Below, piece by piece: positions 28,925-37,192 of a stretch of 39,074 bases of DNA (position 1 is the first letter of the stretch; each line of letters opens with the position of its first letter). This DNA is from Gammaproteobacteria bacterium (GTDB taxonomy: Bacteria > Pseudomonadota > Gammaproteobacteria > GCA-001735895). The notes below the pieces were generated by a model. The model saw nothing but the letters and a program-made list of their open reading frames with translations, did no database searches and was not told the DNA's origin. The stretch is taken from NCBI GenBank assembly GCA_024232855.1, contig JAAEPH010000048.1, positions 1-39,074 on the forward strand, read 5' to 3'. A program made the translations under genes and the position numbers.

Positions 28925-29117
28925 CCTGATAGCCCGATGGACATCGTTCGCAAACGGCACCCTCAAATCAACAAAATCATGTCAACCCAGTCACCCCAGG
29001 CATCGCCTGTTTGAAGACGCGCCCGTTTCCCGGATACATTATTTGTCGATGCTGTCGCAAAATCCAGCGATTACGCTAGTGGTTCGCGGAAATACGAACT
29101 AAAATACCCTGCTATCC
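28925..29117. other. Intergenic region before repeat copy 3
   Basis: No coding frame, hairpin or promoter I can defend. It joins directly to the family A element at 29118, which leaves only 28 bases between that repeat and the galU ATG. Confidence 0.4.
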
Positions 29118-29285
29118 TAGCCCGGATAATTCATAAACTGCCGCGATGATTGCGTAGGACTTTGGTTTCACAGGGGATTATCCGATTGAGCGCCGGACTT
29201 ATTGATCCGGTCGATTGAGGATAATCCCCTGTGGAATCAAAGAGCAAGCAAGGGCGCGTGCATGTTTATGAATTGTTCGGGCTAG
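29118..29285 (+). repeat. Family A palindromic element, copy 3
   Basis: Complete 168-base copy directly before galU. Ends: TAGCCCGGATAATTCATAAA and TTTATGAATTGTTCGGGCTA, each bordered by CTAG. The inner stem, TTTCACAGGGGATTATCC with GGATAATCCCCTGTGGAA, is almost perfectly paired but differs from copies 1 and 2 on both sides. The apex CCGGA with TCCGG also differs. The galU promoter must lie inside or overlap this element. Confidence 0.9.
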
Positions 29286-29313
29286 AATTAACTCGAAGAT
29301 TGTAACCTAACGT

Positions 29314-30204
29314 ATGACAGAACTGACAAAAATAGTCATTCCGGTGGCCGGCCTTGGCACGCGCGTGTTGCCCGCGAGCAAGGTCATTCCAAAAGAAATG
29401 CTGACCGTCGTCGACAAGCCGGTGATTCAGTACGTCATCGAGGAAGCGGTCGCGGCTGGTTTCAAGGAGATTATCCTGGTGACGCGCCCCGGCAAGGAAT
29501 CGATCGAGGCACATTTCCAGCCGCATGATGAACTCGAAGCCGCGCTCGAACAAAAAGGCAAAACCGCCCTGCTCGCCTCGGTGCGCGACATATTGCCGGC
29601 CGACGTGCGTATAACGACCGCGTTTCAAAACCAACCGCTCGGCCTCGGCCACGCGGTGCTGTGCGCGGCGGAGCTCATCGGCGACGACGATTTCGCGGTG
29701 AGCCTGCCCGACGTGCTGATCTTTCATTCCGATGGCGATCATGCCCATGACCTGAGGGCGATCGTCGCCGCGTTCAAACAAAATCATGCCGCCCAGATCA
29801 TGGTCGAGCCCGTTGCCGACGACGAAGTCAGCAGCTACGGCATCGTCGACTGCGGCGGCGCCGTATTTCACCCCGGGGAGAGCCATAACGTCATCGCCAT
29901 GGTGGAAAAGCCGGCCGTCGGCTCGGCGCCATCGAACCAGTCGATTATCGGCCGCTACATCCTGCCGGCGCGCACCATGACCCTGCTCAAGGAGACACAA
30001 CCCGGCGCCGGCGGCGAAATCCAGCTGACCGACGCCATCGATGCGCTGATCGCCGAAATGCCGGTGCAGGCGAACAGCATGCAGGGGCGCACCTACGATT
30101 GCGGCAGCAGGCTCGGTTACCTGATCGCGAACCTGAAATACGGGCTCGACCATCCGCAGATCGGCGCGCGGCTCAGCGCCTGGATCCGCGAGCAGGATCT
30201 GTAA
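29314..30204 (+). CDS. galU: UTP-glucose-1-phosphate uridylyltransferase GalU
   Basis: GalU makes UDP-glucose from glucose-1-phosphate and UTP. The 296 residues match the family (E. coli 302). Motifs: the nucleotide loop PVAGLGTRVLPASKVIPKEML, VDKPVIQYVIEEA, FQNQPLGLGHAVLCA, SLPDVLI (metal Asp), VEKP, GRYILPA and GGEIQLTDAI. It begins the galU-pgi-dehydrogenase run, with only four bases to pgi. A Shine-Dalgarno sequence is not clear; the nearest is weak. UDP-glucose would be the normal substrate for the dehydrogenase homologue two genes on. Confidence 0.96.
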   Translation: MTELTKIVIPVAGLGTRVLPASKVIPKEMLTVVDKPVIQYVIEEAVAAGFKEIILVTRPGKESIEAHFQPHDELEAALEQKGKTALLASVRDILPADVRITTAFQNQPLGLGHAVLCAAELIGDDDFAVSLPDVLIFHSDGDHAHDLRAIVAAFKQNHAAQIMVEPVADDEVSSYGIVDCGGAVFHPGESHNVIAMVEKPAVGSAPSNQSIIGRYILPARTMTLLKETQPGAGGEIQLTDAIDALIAEMPVQANSMQGRTYDCGSRLGYLIANLKYGLDHPQIGARLSAWIREQDL

Positions 30205-30208
30205 GCTT

Positions 30209-31849
30209 ATGGCCCTGACCGACAGGAAAGCCTGGAAGAACCTGCGCGAGCACGCCGTCAAGACCGGCAACCTGCACCTCAGCGAGCTGTTTGGCGAGGA
30301 TGGCGATCGCTTCGAGGCCTTCAACCTGCAGCACGACAACCTGCTGTTCGACTACTCCAAGCAGCGCATCAACCACGAAACCATCGAACTGTTATGCAAA
30401 CTGGCCCGCGAGTGTGATCTGAAGGGGTGGATCGAAAAGCTGTTCTCGGGCGATGCCATCAATAATTCGGAAAATCGGGCGGCACTGCATGCTGCACTGC
30501 GCCTGCCAGCCGACAGCGAACTTATCGTCGATAGCGAAAATATCGTAAGCGGCATTCACGACACGCTCGGGCGCATGCAACAGATTGTCGAACGCATTCA
30601 TGCGGGGCAATGGCGCGGGTTTTCCGGGCGACCGGTCGACACCATCGTCAATATCGGCGTCGGCGGCTCGGACCTGGGGCCTTTCATGGCGTCCAAGGCG
30701 CTGTCGGACGCGCGCGTTCCCGGCGCACGCAAGCTCGAAATCATATTCGTCTCGACCATGGACGGCAGCCAGATCGCACAACGGCTCGACAGTCTCGACC
30801 CGGAAACGACCCTGTTTATCATTTCCTCGAAGTCGTTCACCACCATCGACACCCTGTCCAACGCCAACACCGCGCTGCAATGGCTGCGCCAGGCCAGCGG
30901 CGCCGAGGACGAAGTTCTCTATCGCCGGCATTTCATCGGTATATCGGCGGATAACGAGCGCATGGCCGACTGGGGAATTCCGCCCAACAGCCGCCTCGCG
31001 TTGTGGGACTGGATCGGCGGGCGTTACTCGATGTGGTCGGCGATCGGGTTGCCGATCGCGCTCGAGATCGGCATGGACGGTTTCAGGCAGATGCTCGCCG
31101 GCGCGCACGCCATGGACCGGCACTTCCGCGAGGAACGCTTCGAGAAGAACCTGCCGGTGATGCTCGCCATGATCGGCATCTGGAACATCAATTTCCTCAA
31201 CATCCGCGCGCATGCCATCCTGCCCTACGACGGCCGGCTGAGCCATTTGCCGGCTTATCTCGAGCAGCTCGAGATGGAAAGCAACGGCAAAAGCGTCAGC
31301 CGCGATGGCAAAGACATCGATTACAATACCTGCCCGATCCTGTGGGGCGAGGTCGGGCCCAATGCGCAGCACGCCTTCTACCAGCTGTTGCACCAGGGCA
31401 CCGAACCGGTGATGTGCGATTTCGTGGTGCCGGCGCGGCGTTACCACGAGAGCGGTAACCCCGAGCTGCAACAGCAGCACAAGCTGACGCTCGCCAACTG
31501 CCTGGCGCAATCGCGCATCCTGGCGCTCGGCGATACCGTCATCAACGAGGACAACACCACGCCATTTTTCAAGCGCTACAGCGGCAATCAGCCGTGCACG
31601 ACGTTGATGCTCGACGAAGTGACCGCCTACAGTTTTGGCCAGCTGATCGCGCTGTATGAACACAAGGTATTCGTGCAGTCGGTGATCTGGAACATCAATC
31701 CCTTCGACCAGTGGGGCGTGGAACTCGGTAAGCAGGTGGCGACGACCCTGATCGATCCGCTTTCGCAGACATCGCCACAAGCCGACTTTGACAGTTCCAC
31801 CAACGGCCTGCTCAAGTCGATCCTCGGGCATCAGGAGCAGGATTCATGA
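30209..31849 (+). CDS. pgi: Glucose-6-phosphate isomerase Pgi
   Basis: Pgi interconverts glucose-6-phosphate and fructose-6-phosphate. The 546 residues match the family (E. coli 549). Motifs: NIGVGGSDLGPFMASKAL, the sugar-phosphate loop SSKSFTTIDTLSNA, WDWIGGRYSMWSAIGLP, catalytic Glu in ILWGEVGPNAQHAFYQLLHQG, and the C-terminal catalytic Lys in HKVFVQSVIWNINPFDQWGVELGK. Its stop overlaps the next ATG as ATGA, so the three genes are translated as a unit. Pgi would balance glycolytic flow against nucleotide-sugar synthesis by the neighbouring galU. Confidence 0.97.
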   Translation: MALTDRKAWKNLREHAVKTGNLHLSELFGEDGDRFEAFNLQHDNLLFDYSKQRINHETIELLCKLARECDLKGWIEKLFSGDAINNSENRAALHAALRLPADSELIVDSENIVSGIHDTLGRMQQIVERIHAGQWRGFSGRPVDTIVNIGVGGSDLGPFMASKALSDARVPGARKLEIIFVSTMDGSQIAQRLDSLDPETTLFIISSKSFTTIDTLSNANTALQWLRQASGAEDEVLYRRHFIGISADNERMADWGIPPNSRLALWDWIGGRYSMWSAIGLPIALEIGMDGFRQMLAGAHAMDRHFREERFEKNLPVMLAMIGIWNINFLNIRAHAILPYDGRLSHLPAYLEQLEMESNGKSVSRDGKDIDYNTCPILWGEVGPNAQHAFYQLLHQGTEPVMCDFVVPARRYHESGNPELQQQHKLTLANCLAQSRILALGDTVINEDNTTPFFKRYSGNQPCTTLMLDEVTAYSFGQLIALYEHKVFVQSVIWNINPFDQWGVELGKQVATTLIDPLSQTSPQADFDSSTNGLLKSILGHQEQDS

Positions 31850-33114
31850 AAATTGCCGTCTGGGGTGATGAACTGACCGCGTGGGTTACCGCGGGCGCGC
31901 TCGCCGAAACCGGCAATGACATCGCCTTTGTCAGCAACAGCCAGATCGACGATCCGATCACGTTGATGGGCAGCAGCATTCGTAACGAACCCGGCCTGCG
32001 TGACCTGATCTGCAACGAGGTCGAACACAAGCGCCTGCGTTTCGTGCAGACCCGCACCGCGCTTGGCATCCAGGCGCATATTCTGAGCATGAACCCGAAC
32101 CAGTTCGACGAGGCCCACGACATTGTCGAACAACTGGTGAGAAAGGCCGAAGGTCCGCTGCTGATCATCAACCAGAGCCATTTCGGCTTTGGCGCGACCG
32201 ACAGGCTGCAGGCTTTACTGAACCGCCGTAAAAAACAGATCGTCGTCTACTTCGCGGAGAATATCTCCGAGGGTGAGGCGCTCGATCGTATCCGCAACCC
32301 CAAGTCGCTGATTCTGGGCAGCGATGATGAAGCCGCAACGCGTACCCTGGAGGCGTTGTTCAAACCCTTCAGCGCGCAGCTGGAAAACCGGTTCGTGATG
32401 ACACCACGCGAAGCGGAGTTCACCAAACTTGCAATTATCGGCATGCTCGCGCTGCGCATCGGCTACACCAACGAGCTCGCCAACCTCGGCGAACAACTCG
32501 GCGTCGATATCGACGTGATTCGACGCGGCATGGGCGCCGACCCGCGCATCGGCAGGCACCACCTCTCCCCCGGCTGCGGCTTTGGCGGCAACAACTTTCC
32601 ACAAACGCTGAAAAGCCTGGCGCGGTTACTGTCGGAGAACAATGAATCGACGCTGATGCAGACCGTGCTGCAGGAAAACGAAAACCAGAAGGAATTGCCG
32701 TTTCGCAAGCTCTGGCAGCATTACAAGGCCGACCTGCACGAACGCAAGATTGCGATCTGGGGCGCTTCGTTCAAACCGGGTTCGGCCTCGCTCGACGCGG
32801 CGCCCAGCCTGCGCGTCATCGATGCGATCGTCGCGCAGCAGGCCGAAGTGCGCGTTCACGACCCCGAGGCGCATGAAAACGTTCATCATATCTACCACGA
32901 CAACCCCTACGTCAAAATCATCAACGGCAAGTACGACGCGCTCAAAAATGTCGATGCGCTGGTGTTGCTGACCGAGTGGCCGGAGTACTGGTCGCCGGAC
33001 TTCGAATTGGTGCGCAAGCAGATGAAGTCACCGGTGATCGTTGACGGGCGCAACATCTACGATCGCGACCTTATCGAGTCCCGGGGCTTCACCTATTACG
33101 GCATCGGCCGTTAG
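31846..33114 (+). CDS. UDP-glucose/GDP-mannose dehydrogenase homologue lacking the catalytic cysteine
   Basis: The 422 residues follow the three-domain plan of UDP-sugar dehydrogenases: an N-terminal dinucleotide fold (MKIAVWGDELTAWVTAGALA), a central domain with AENISEGEALDRIRNP and AEFTKLAIIGMLALRIGYTNE, and a C-terminal sugar-binding domain (KIAIWGASFKPGSASLDAAPSLRVID). Active-site Glu138 and Lys194 are kept. The Asn (usual YAANA) is Ile198, and the cysteine of GGSCFPKD is Asn250 in GGNNFPQT, which also loses the following Asp. Cys244 lies six residues earlier. Ordinary four-electron oxidation to the uronate therefore seems unlikely. It is coupled to pgi by ATGA. Confidence 0.9.
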   Translation: MKIAVWGDELTAWVTAGALAETGNDIAFVSNSQIDDPITLMGSSIRNEPGLRDLICNEVEHKRLRFVQTRTALGIQAHILSMNPNQFDEAHDIVEQLVRKAEGPLLIINQSHFGFGATDRLQALLNRRKKQIVVYFAENISEGEALDRIRNPKSLILGSDDEAATRTLEALFKPFSAQLENRFVMTPREAEFTKLAIIGMLALRIGYTNELANLGEQLGVDIDVIRRGMGADPRIGRHHLSPGCGFGGNNFPQTLKSLARLLSENNESTLMQTVLQENENQKELPFRKLWQHYKADLHERKIAIWGASFKPGSASLDAAPSLRVIDAIVAQQAEVRVHDPEAHENVHHIYHDNPYVKIINGKYDALKNVDALVLLTEWPEYWSPDFELVRKQMKSPVIVDGRNIYDRDLIESRGFTYYGIGR

Positions 33115-33124
33115 CCCGCCATCC

Positions 33125-33250
33125 ACCCCCGTCATTCCGGCGCCTCACTGCGTCGTCCCGGACCGCATGCGTCCCACTTAGCCGGGATCCAGTTTTGCGG
33201 GGCATTCCCGGCAGTTGGACTGGATTCCGGTTTGCGCCGAAATGACGGGT
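33125..33250. repeat. Family B palindromic repeat, copy 2
   Basis: Left arm ACCCCCGTCATTCCGGCGC (33125-33143) and right arm GCGCCGAAATGACGGGT (33234-33250), with inner CCGGGATCCAG and CTGGATTCCGG. It fills the gap between two convergent genes and could act as a bidirectional stop for transcription. Confidence 0.75.
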
Positions 33251-33267
33251 TTGTGGGGATAACGGGA

Positions 33268-34041
33268 TTATTTGCGGAAGAGCTGGCGGGCGATGTTTGC
33301 GGGGAGGCGGCCTTTCTGTTCGATGCGGTACTTGTTGAGGCTGATGCGTGCCGCCACCAGGTTGAGTACGGATTTTACGGGCGGATCGATATCGCCCACG
33401 GAGGCGATTTTCACATCGACCTCGTAGAGTCCGGCGGCTCGGATGATGCCGCCTCCGCTGACGTCGAGAGCGGCGTCTAGATCACGCACCGTGAAATCGT
33501 ATTGTTGCGGGTTGCCGGTGAATTCAACCTGGTAATCGCCGATATCGATCTTGATACCGTCGTCATCTATGCCCAGGTCGCGCCATATCAACTTGCCGTT
33601 AGCGGTAACCAGCTTGCCCTGCAGCATCGACAGATCATCAACCTTCAACTGCAGTCGCCCGACCGGCCTGACCAGCACATTGGGCACATGCTTCAGCAGT
33701 TCCGAAACCGGGTACTCGATACGGGTCTTACTGACCTCGGTGTCGCCGTTCAATACATCGTAAGCAACCTGGACCCTCCCCTGCTCGTAGTCGATGCGAT
33801 AACAGACTTTCAGCAATAGAATACAGGAAGGCAGGTAACGGTAACGGATGCCCCGGATCGGAAAGTCATTGATGCGCACTTCCACCGCCGTGCCCCCGAG
33901 CACGTTGCCGTCGACCCCGCTAACCTGCACCGATCGGGGCAACTCGACATGCGGCAAAACTTGCGAAATCGGCAGGTTGAGTAACAATGCAACCACCTGG
34001 CACAGCAGAAAGAACAGCGTGAACTTCCAGGTCTTGAGCAT
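33268..34041 (-). CDS. gspN: Type II secretion protein N
   Basis: GspN is an optional T2SS inner-membrane protein. The 257 residues start with one membrane helix (KFTLFFLLCQVVALLLNLPI) and continue as a periplasmic domain with the family features LPRSVQVSGVDGNVLGGTA, GRLQLKVDDLSMLQGKLVTANGKLIWRDLGI and YDFTVRDLDAALDVSGGG. It is the last gene of the gspG-N run, adjacent to gspM, and closes the operon against a palindromic repeat. The sequence is diverse in this family, so the call relies on both features and position. Confidence 0.85.
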   Translation of the reverse strand: MLKTWKFTLFFLLCQVVALLLNLPISQVLPHVELPRSVQVSGVDGNVLGGTAVEVRINDFPIRGIRYRYLPSCILLLKVCYRIDYEQGRVQVAYDVLNGDTEVSKTRIEYPVSELLKHVPNVLVRPVGRLQLKVDDLSMLQGKLVTANGKLIWRDLGIDDDGIKIDIGDYQVEFTGNPQQYDFTVRDLDAALDVSGGGIIRAAGLYEVDVKIASVGDIDPPVKSVLNLVAARISLNKYRIEQKGRLPANIARQLFRK

Positions 34042-34515
34042 TCAGGGACGCATCAATACGATGTGGCTGTCGACAACGCCGGGCATATCCGAGACGAGGA
34101 TGCGCATATCCTGGACCTCGAGCCCGTTGCTGTTGACCTCGGCGATAAAACCGATCAGATGGTTAAAGTCGACCGCCTTGTAACGCATCCTGATTTCATC
34201 CGCGCCAATCGGCGACATTTGCGACAACTGTTCGCTAAGACCCTGGCGGCGCACCGCCTGGTCGATAAAATTAGCCAGGGTACCGCTGATCCTGGTGGTG
34301 CTGGACGAAGCCACCCCGGTTGGCATGCGCGCAACCGCCGATTTCATCCAGGTGAGATCGGTACGCTGCTGCTCGATCTCGTCGAGCAAGGACGCTACTC
34401 GCTGCTGGTAGGGTTCGATCACCAGGGCGTGCGCGCCGATAACAATGACGACCACCATGGCCGCCAGCACGATCAGTTTTTCACGCAGCGAATAGCGGGC
34501 GAGGAATTCAGACAT
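34042..34515 (-). CDS. gspM: Type II secretion protein M
   Basis: GspM is a bitopic membrane protein that pairs with GspL in the assembly platform. The 157 residues have one N-terminal helix (LIVLAAMVVVIVIGAHALVI), a coiled segment YQQRVASLLDEIEQQRTDL, and a periplasmic ferredoxin-like domain ending in LEVQDMRILVSDMPGVVDSHIVLMRP. I start at the ATG at 34515, which overlaps the gspL stop by eight bases. A GTG two codons earlier is the alternative. Confidence 0.88.
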   Translation of the reverse strand: MSEFLARYSLREKLIVLAAMVVVIVIGAHALVIEPYQQRVASLLDEIEQQRTDLTWMKSAVARMPTGVASSSTTRISGTLANFIDQAVRRQGLSEQLSQMSPIGADEIRMRYKAVDFNHLIGFIAEVNSNGLEVQDMRILVSDMPGVVDSHIVLMRP

Positions 34516-35701
34516 CGCCACCTCCCTGCATCACCAGGCGGCCCGAACTGAACTCGGGCTTGATGTTGAGGCTGAGCAGCGTCGCGTTGACGCCAGACTT
34601 TTTCACCGCTTCCAGCAAGGCCTCGATATTGTTCAACTCGGTACTGCTGATATCGAAAGCAAGCTGCTTGTCCTGGTATCCGACGCGCGTGATTTTCACA
34701 TCCGGGAATTTGGCCCATGCGCGCGTGAAATCGAGCATTAGCCGTAAAAACCCCTGTTCGCGCTGGCTCGACTGCAATAGCTTGAGCCGCTCGATCAGGA
34801 CTTTCTTCATGTTGTCATCGACGGAAAGCCCCGGCAGGTACGGCTTCAGCAGCTCGTACTGCTGCTGCTTGATTCCGGCAAGTTCCTGTTCCATCTCCTG
34901 CAGTGCAACCGCCTTGTTGTAGGCGCCGAGCACGAGCAGGGTCGCGAACAGCAATCCAATCCACTTCCAGGCCCGGGCCAGCCCCTGCCTCGCCGAGGAC
35001 AGCTGGTAATCGCGCTGCTGCAGATCGATGATCGGCGCATCGACAAACCCGGGCCGAGCCTCCGCCAGCGTCCTGCGCTCGATCCGGTAACCGTCGAGTT
35101 CGGGCGTGGGCTCGTCCGCGCAAGCATAATAAATAATATCGCCGAACTCGACCTCGCGCCCGACGAGTTCGAGCATGGCCGGCAACGCCTGCGCATTGCA
35201 TTTCAGGCCGCGATAATCACCGTAGCGCAGCAGGCTACCCTCGCAACCTTCCATCAAAACGATGCCACTACCCGGCCACGGGCATAAAAACAGTTCCGGC
35301 AGAATTTGAATCAGACGCAAGCCATACCCCTGCGCCAGGGCAGTACAGCGCATCATGATGAAACGCTCCACCACGGCCACCGGGATCGGGTTTACGTTGT
35401 TATCGCCGAGCGCACAGTGCTGGGTTTCGATGTCCTGCGCGAGCTGATCCTCGACCTGGTACTCGATCGCGGAGAGCAATTGCCGCCCCGCTCTCTCGGG
35501 CAGCTCGACCTGCGTCAGGTAAACGCATTGCTGCGGCAGGATCATGATCACCGGGTGCGGGTTTTGCGACGCCACCGTGGCGAGCTCCCCTTCCTCGGCC
35601 GACTGCCACTCGATGTCGGCGGTTTGCACCGCTTCGTCGATACTCGCCCAATGGAAATCGGCGAGTTCGTAACTGGTGAACTGAAGCAGCAGGTGCGCCA
35701 T
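34508..35701 (-). CDS. gspL: Type II secretion protein L
   Basis: GspL links the GspE ATPase to the inner membrane. The 397 residues hold an actin-like cytoplasmic domain (about 1-235, with the family block IMILPQQCVYLTQVELPERAGRQLLSAIEYQVEDQLAQDI), one membrane helix around 245-262 (WIGLLFATLLVLGAYNKAV) and a periplasmic domain (FDISSTELNNIEALLEAV). The start is the ATG at 35701, overlapping the gspK stop by one base (TGATG), a coupling repeated through this operon. Confidence 0.93.
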   Translation of the reverse strand: MAHLLLQFTSYELADFHWASIDEAVQTADIEWQSAEEGELATVASQNPHPVIMILPQQCVYLTQVELPERAGRQLLSAIEYQVEDQLAQDIETQHCALGDNNVNPIPVAVVERFIMMRCTALAQGYGLRLIQILPELFLCPWPGSGIVLMEGCEGSLLRYGDYRGLKCNAQALPAMLELVGREVEFGDIIYYACADEPTPELDGYRIERRTLAEARPGFVDAPIIDLQQRDYQLSSARQGLARAWKWIGLLFATLLVLGAYNKAVALQEMEQELAGIKQQQYELLKPYLPGLSVDDNMKKVLIERLKLLQSSQREQGFLRLMLDFTRAWAKFPDVKITRVGYQDKQLAFDISSTELNNIEALLEAVKKSGVNATLLSLNIKPEFSSGRLVMQGGGDV

Positions 35702-36606
35702 CAAAACTGCCCCAGGGTGCGGTTGATGACGCGGGTTTTACCCTCGGTATCGCGGTAGATCAGCGAGGTCAGGTTGTACTGCTGTTCGCCCTGCACTACC
35801 TGCCCGTGCGCCCGGAAAAAATCCGTATCGACCGACAGGCCGTCGGCTTCGACGGGTATCTGCAGGCGCTCGATGAAATCGTTGACGCTTTCATAGACAT
35901 CATCGTCGCGCTGTTCGATAAAATCGCTCACATCGACATCCGGGGCAAGAATCTGGAATATTACTTCTGACATGGTGTTGACATTAATTGTAGACGTTCC
36001 CGGCAAGGCCGTGATATGCGGTTTCAGCTTTTCGTAAATTTCCGGGGTAACGTTTTGCACCAGTAGCAGCTCGCTGATGTCGGCCATCTCGCGGTTGGCG
36101 ACACGGTAGTCTTCATAGTTCTCTTCCATGCCGTCCGGGTAGCGAATGTCGAAATCCTCGTCGATCCAGTCCATGAGCGCGGGGATGAAAGTGTCGTCGA
36201 CGTCGAGATTATCACACAATCGCTTGAACCTGTTTAGCGCGATTTTCGATCCTGGCAGCGTATTCAGATTGAATTTGGCCTGCTCGTCTTCTACGTAACC
36301 GGTCAGGTAGCCGCCCTCGATCGGCAGGCCGGGAATATCGGTCGCCCAGTATTCGTCGAGGCTGTCGGTATCCGACTCCTCGCTGTCCTCCTTCAGATAG
36401 ATTCGGGCCAGGTCCTCGAGCCCGATGGCGTACAGCGCGGCGCGGTCCGAGAGATGAATGTGCGCGCTCTTGCGAATGGTGAATTTCTCCTCGTGCACGA
36501 TGCTGACCGCAACCGTAGTGCCGATGACGACGATCAGCATCGCCATCAACAGCGCGAGACCACGTTGACGCCGCGGGCTGGTCCGCATCAGGTTAGAGGA
36601 CACCAT
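35701..36606 (-). CDS. gspK: Type II secretion minor pseudopilin K
   Basis: GspK caps the pseudopilus tip. The 301 residues have the type IV prepilin-like segment RRQRGLALLMAMLIVVIGTTVAV; cleavage is expected after the glycine. The GspK family lacks the usual +5 Glu, as here. A long alpha domain follows, with DEYWATDIPGLPIEGGYLTGYVEDEQAKFNLNTL and the INVNTMSE block. GGAG lies seven bases before the ATG at 36606, which I use; a second ATG at 36588 would shorten the leader by six residues. It overlaps the end of gspJ by 14 bases. Confidence 0.92.
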   Translation of the reverse strand: MVSSNLMRTSPRRQRGLALLMAMLIVVIGTTVAVSIVHEEKFTIRKSAHIHLSDRAALYAIGLEDLARIYLKEDSEESDTDSLDEYWATDIPGLPIEGGYLTGYVEDEQAKFNLNTLPGSKIALNRFKRLCDNLDVDDTFIPALMDWIDEDFDIRYPDGMEENYEDYRVANREMADISELLLVQNVTPEIYEKLKPHITALPGTSTINVNTMSEVIFQILAPDVDVSDFIEQRDDDVYESVNDFIERLQIPVEADGLSVDTDFFRAHGQVVQGEQQYNLTSLIYRDTEGKTRVINRTLGQF

Positions 36607-37192
36607 CGGGTATCTCCAGGAGGCGCGTGATCTCGCCGATATCGGCCAGGTCCAGGCGCAGCGCCAGCACGATCGGATTATCCGTGCTCGAACCCGATTC
36701 CAGCGGCCAGCTGCGGATCGGTTGCCCGAGCGCATCCACGAATTCGATCTCGACGGCTTCAATGTTGTCCAGCAACACGGTTTGCAACGGCTCTTCACCG
36801 ATACCCTGGTCGAGTGAGCGCCAGTAGCGCCGCACCAGCTGATCGTCGATCTGGAGGTATTGCACGCGTTGCAGGCTGCTGCGCTGGTGTCCGAACAGGC
36901 TACTCCAGCCGCTGCGGGTGAAGGTAATGCCGGCGTCACCGATGACGACGTTGTGCTCTTCGTCGCCATACTGGTTGCGGATCTTGCGCGGCGACACCTG
37001 GGCCCAGTCGCGGTTAAAATAGGCCACCGCAAACTGCAAATCCGAAAGCCGATTGTTGGCCTCGGTGACGGCCTGCCCGGTACGCGTCATCTGCCCGAGT
37101 CCGCCGAATGCGACCACCCCCATGAGCGCAAAAATCGACACCGCGATCACCATCTCGAACAGCGTAAAACCCCGACAGTTTCTCCTGGTCAT
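36593..37192 (-). CDS. gspJ: Type II secretion minor pseudopilin J
   Basis: A 199-residue pseudopilin with the cleavage site CRG/FTLFEMVIAVSIFALMGVVAF, including Glu at +5. The body shows GspJ features: RLSDLQFAVAYFNRDWAQVSPRKIRN, RSGWSSLFGHQRSSLQRVQYL and LLDNIEAVEIEFVDALGQ. It forms part of the tip complex with GspI and GspK. The ATG at 37192 overlaps the gspI stop by one base (TGATG). Confidence 0.93.
   Translation of the reverse strand: MTRRNCRGFTLFEMVIAVSIFALMGVVAFGGLGQMTRTGQAVTEANNRLSDLQFAVAYFNRDWAQVSPRKIRNQYGDEEHNVVIGDAGITFTRSGWSSLFGHQRSSLQRVQYLQIDDQLVRRYWRSLDQGIGEEPLQTVLLDNIEAVEIEFVDALGQPIRSWPLESGSSTDNPIVLALRLDLADIGEITRLLEIPDGVL

Noticed and set aside
30392-31831. 479-codon open frame on the minus strand
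   Set aside because: It is antisense to pgi with shadow-like composition. All Pgi motifs lie on the plus strand.
34063-34551. 162-codon plus-strand frame over gspM
   Set aside because: Shadow of gspM with His/Gln/Arg-rich composition and no motif.
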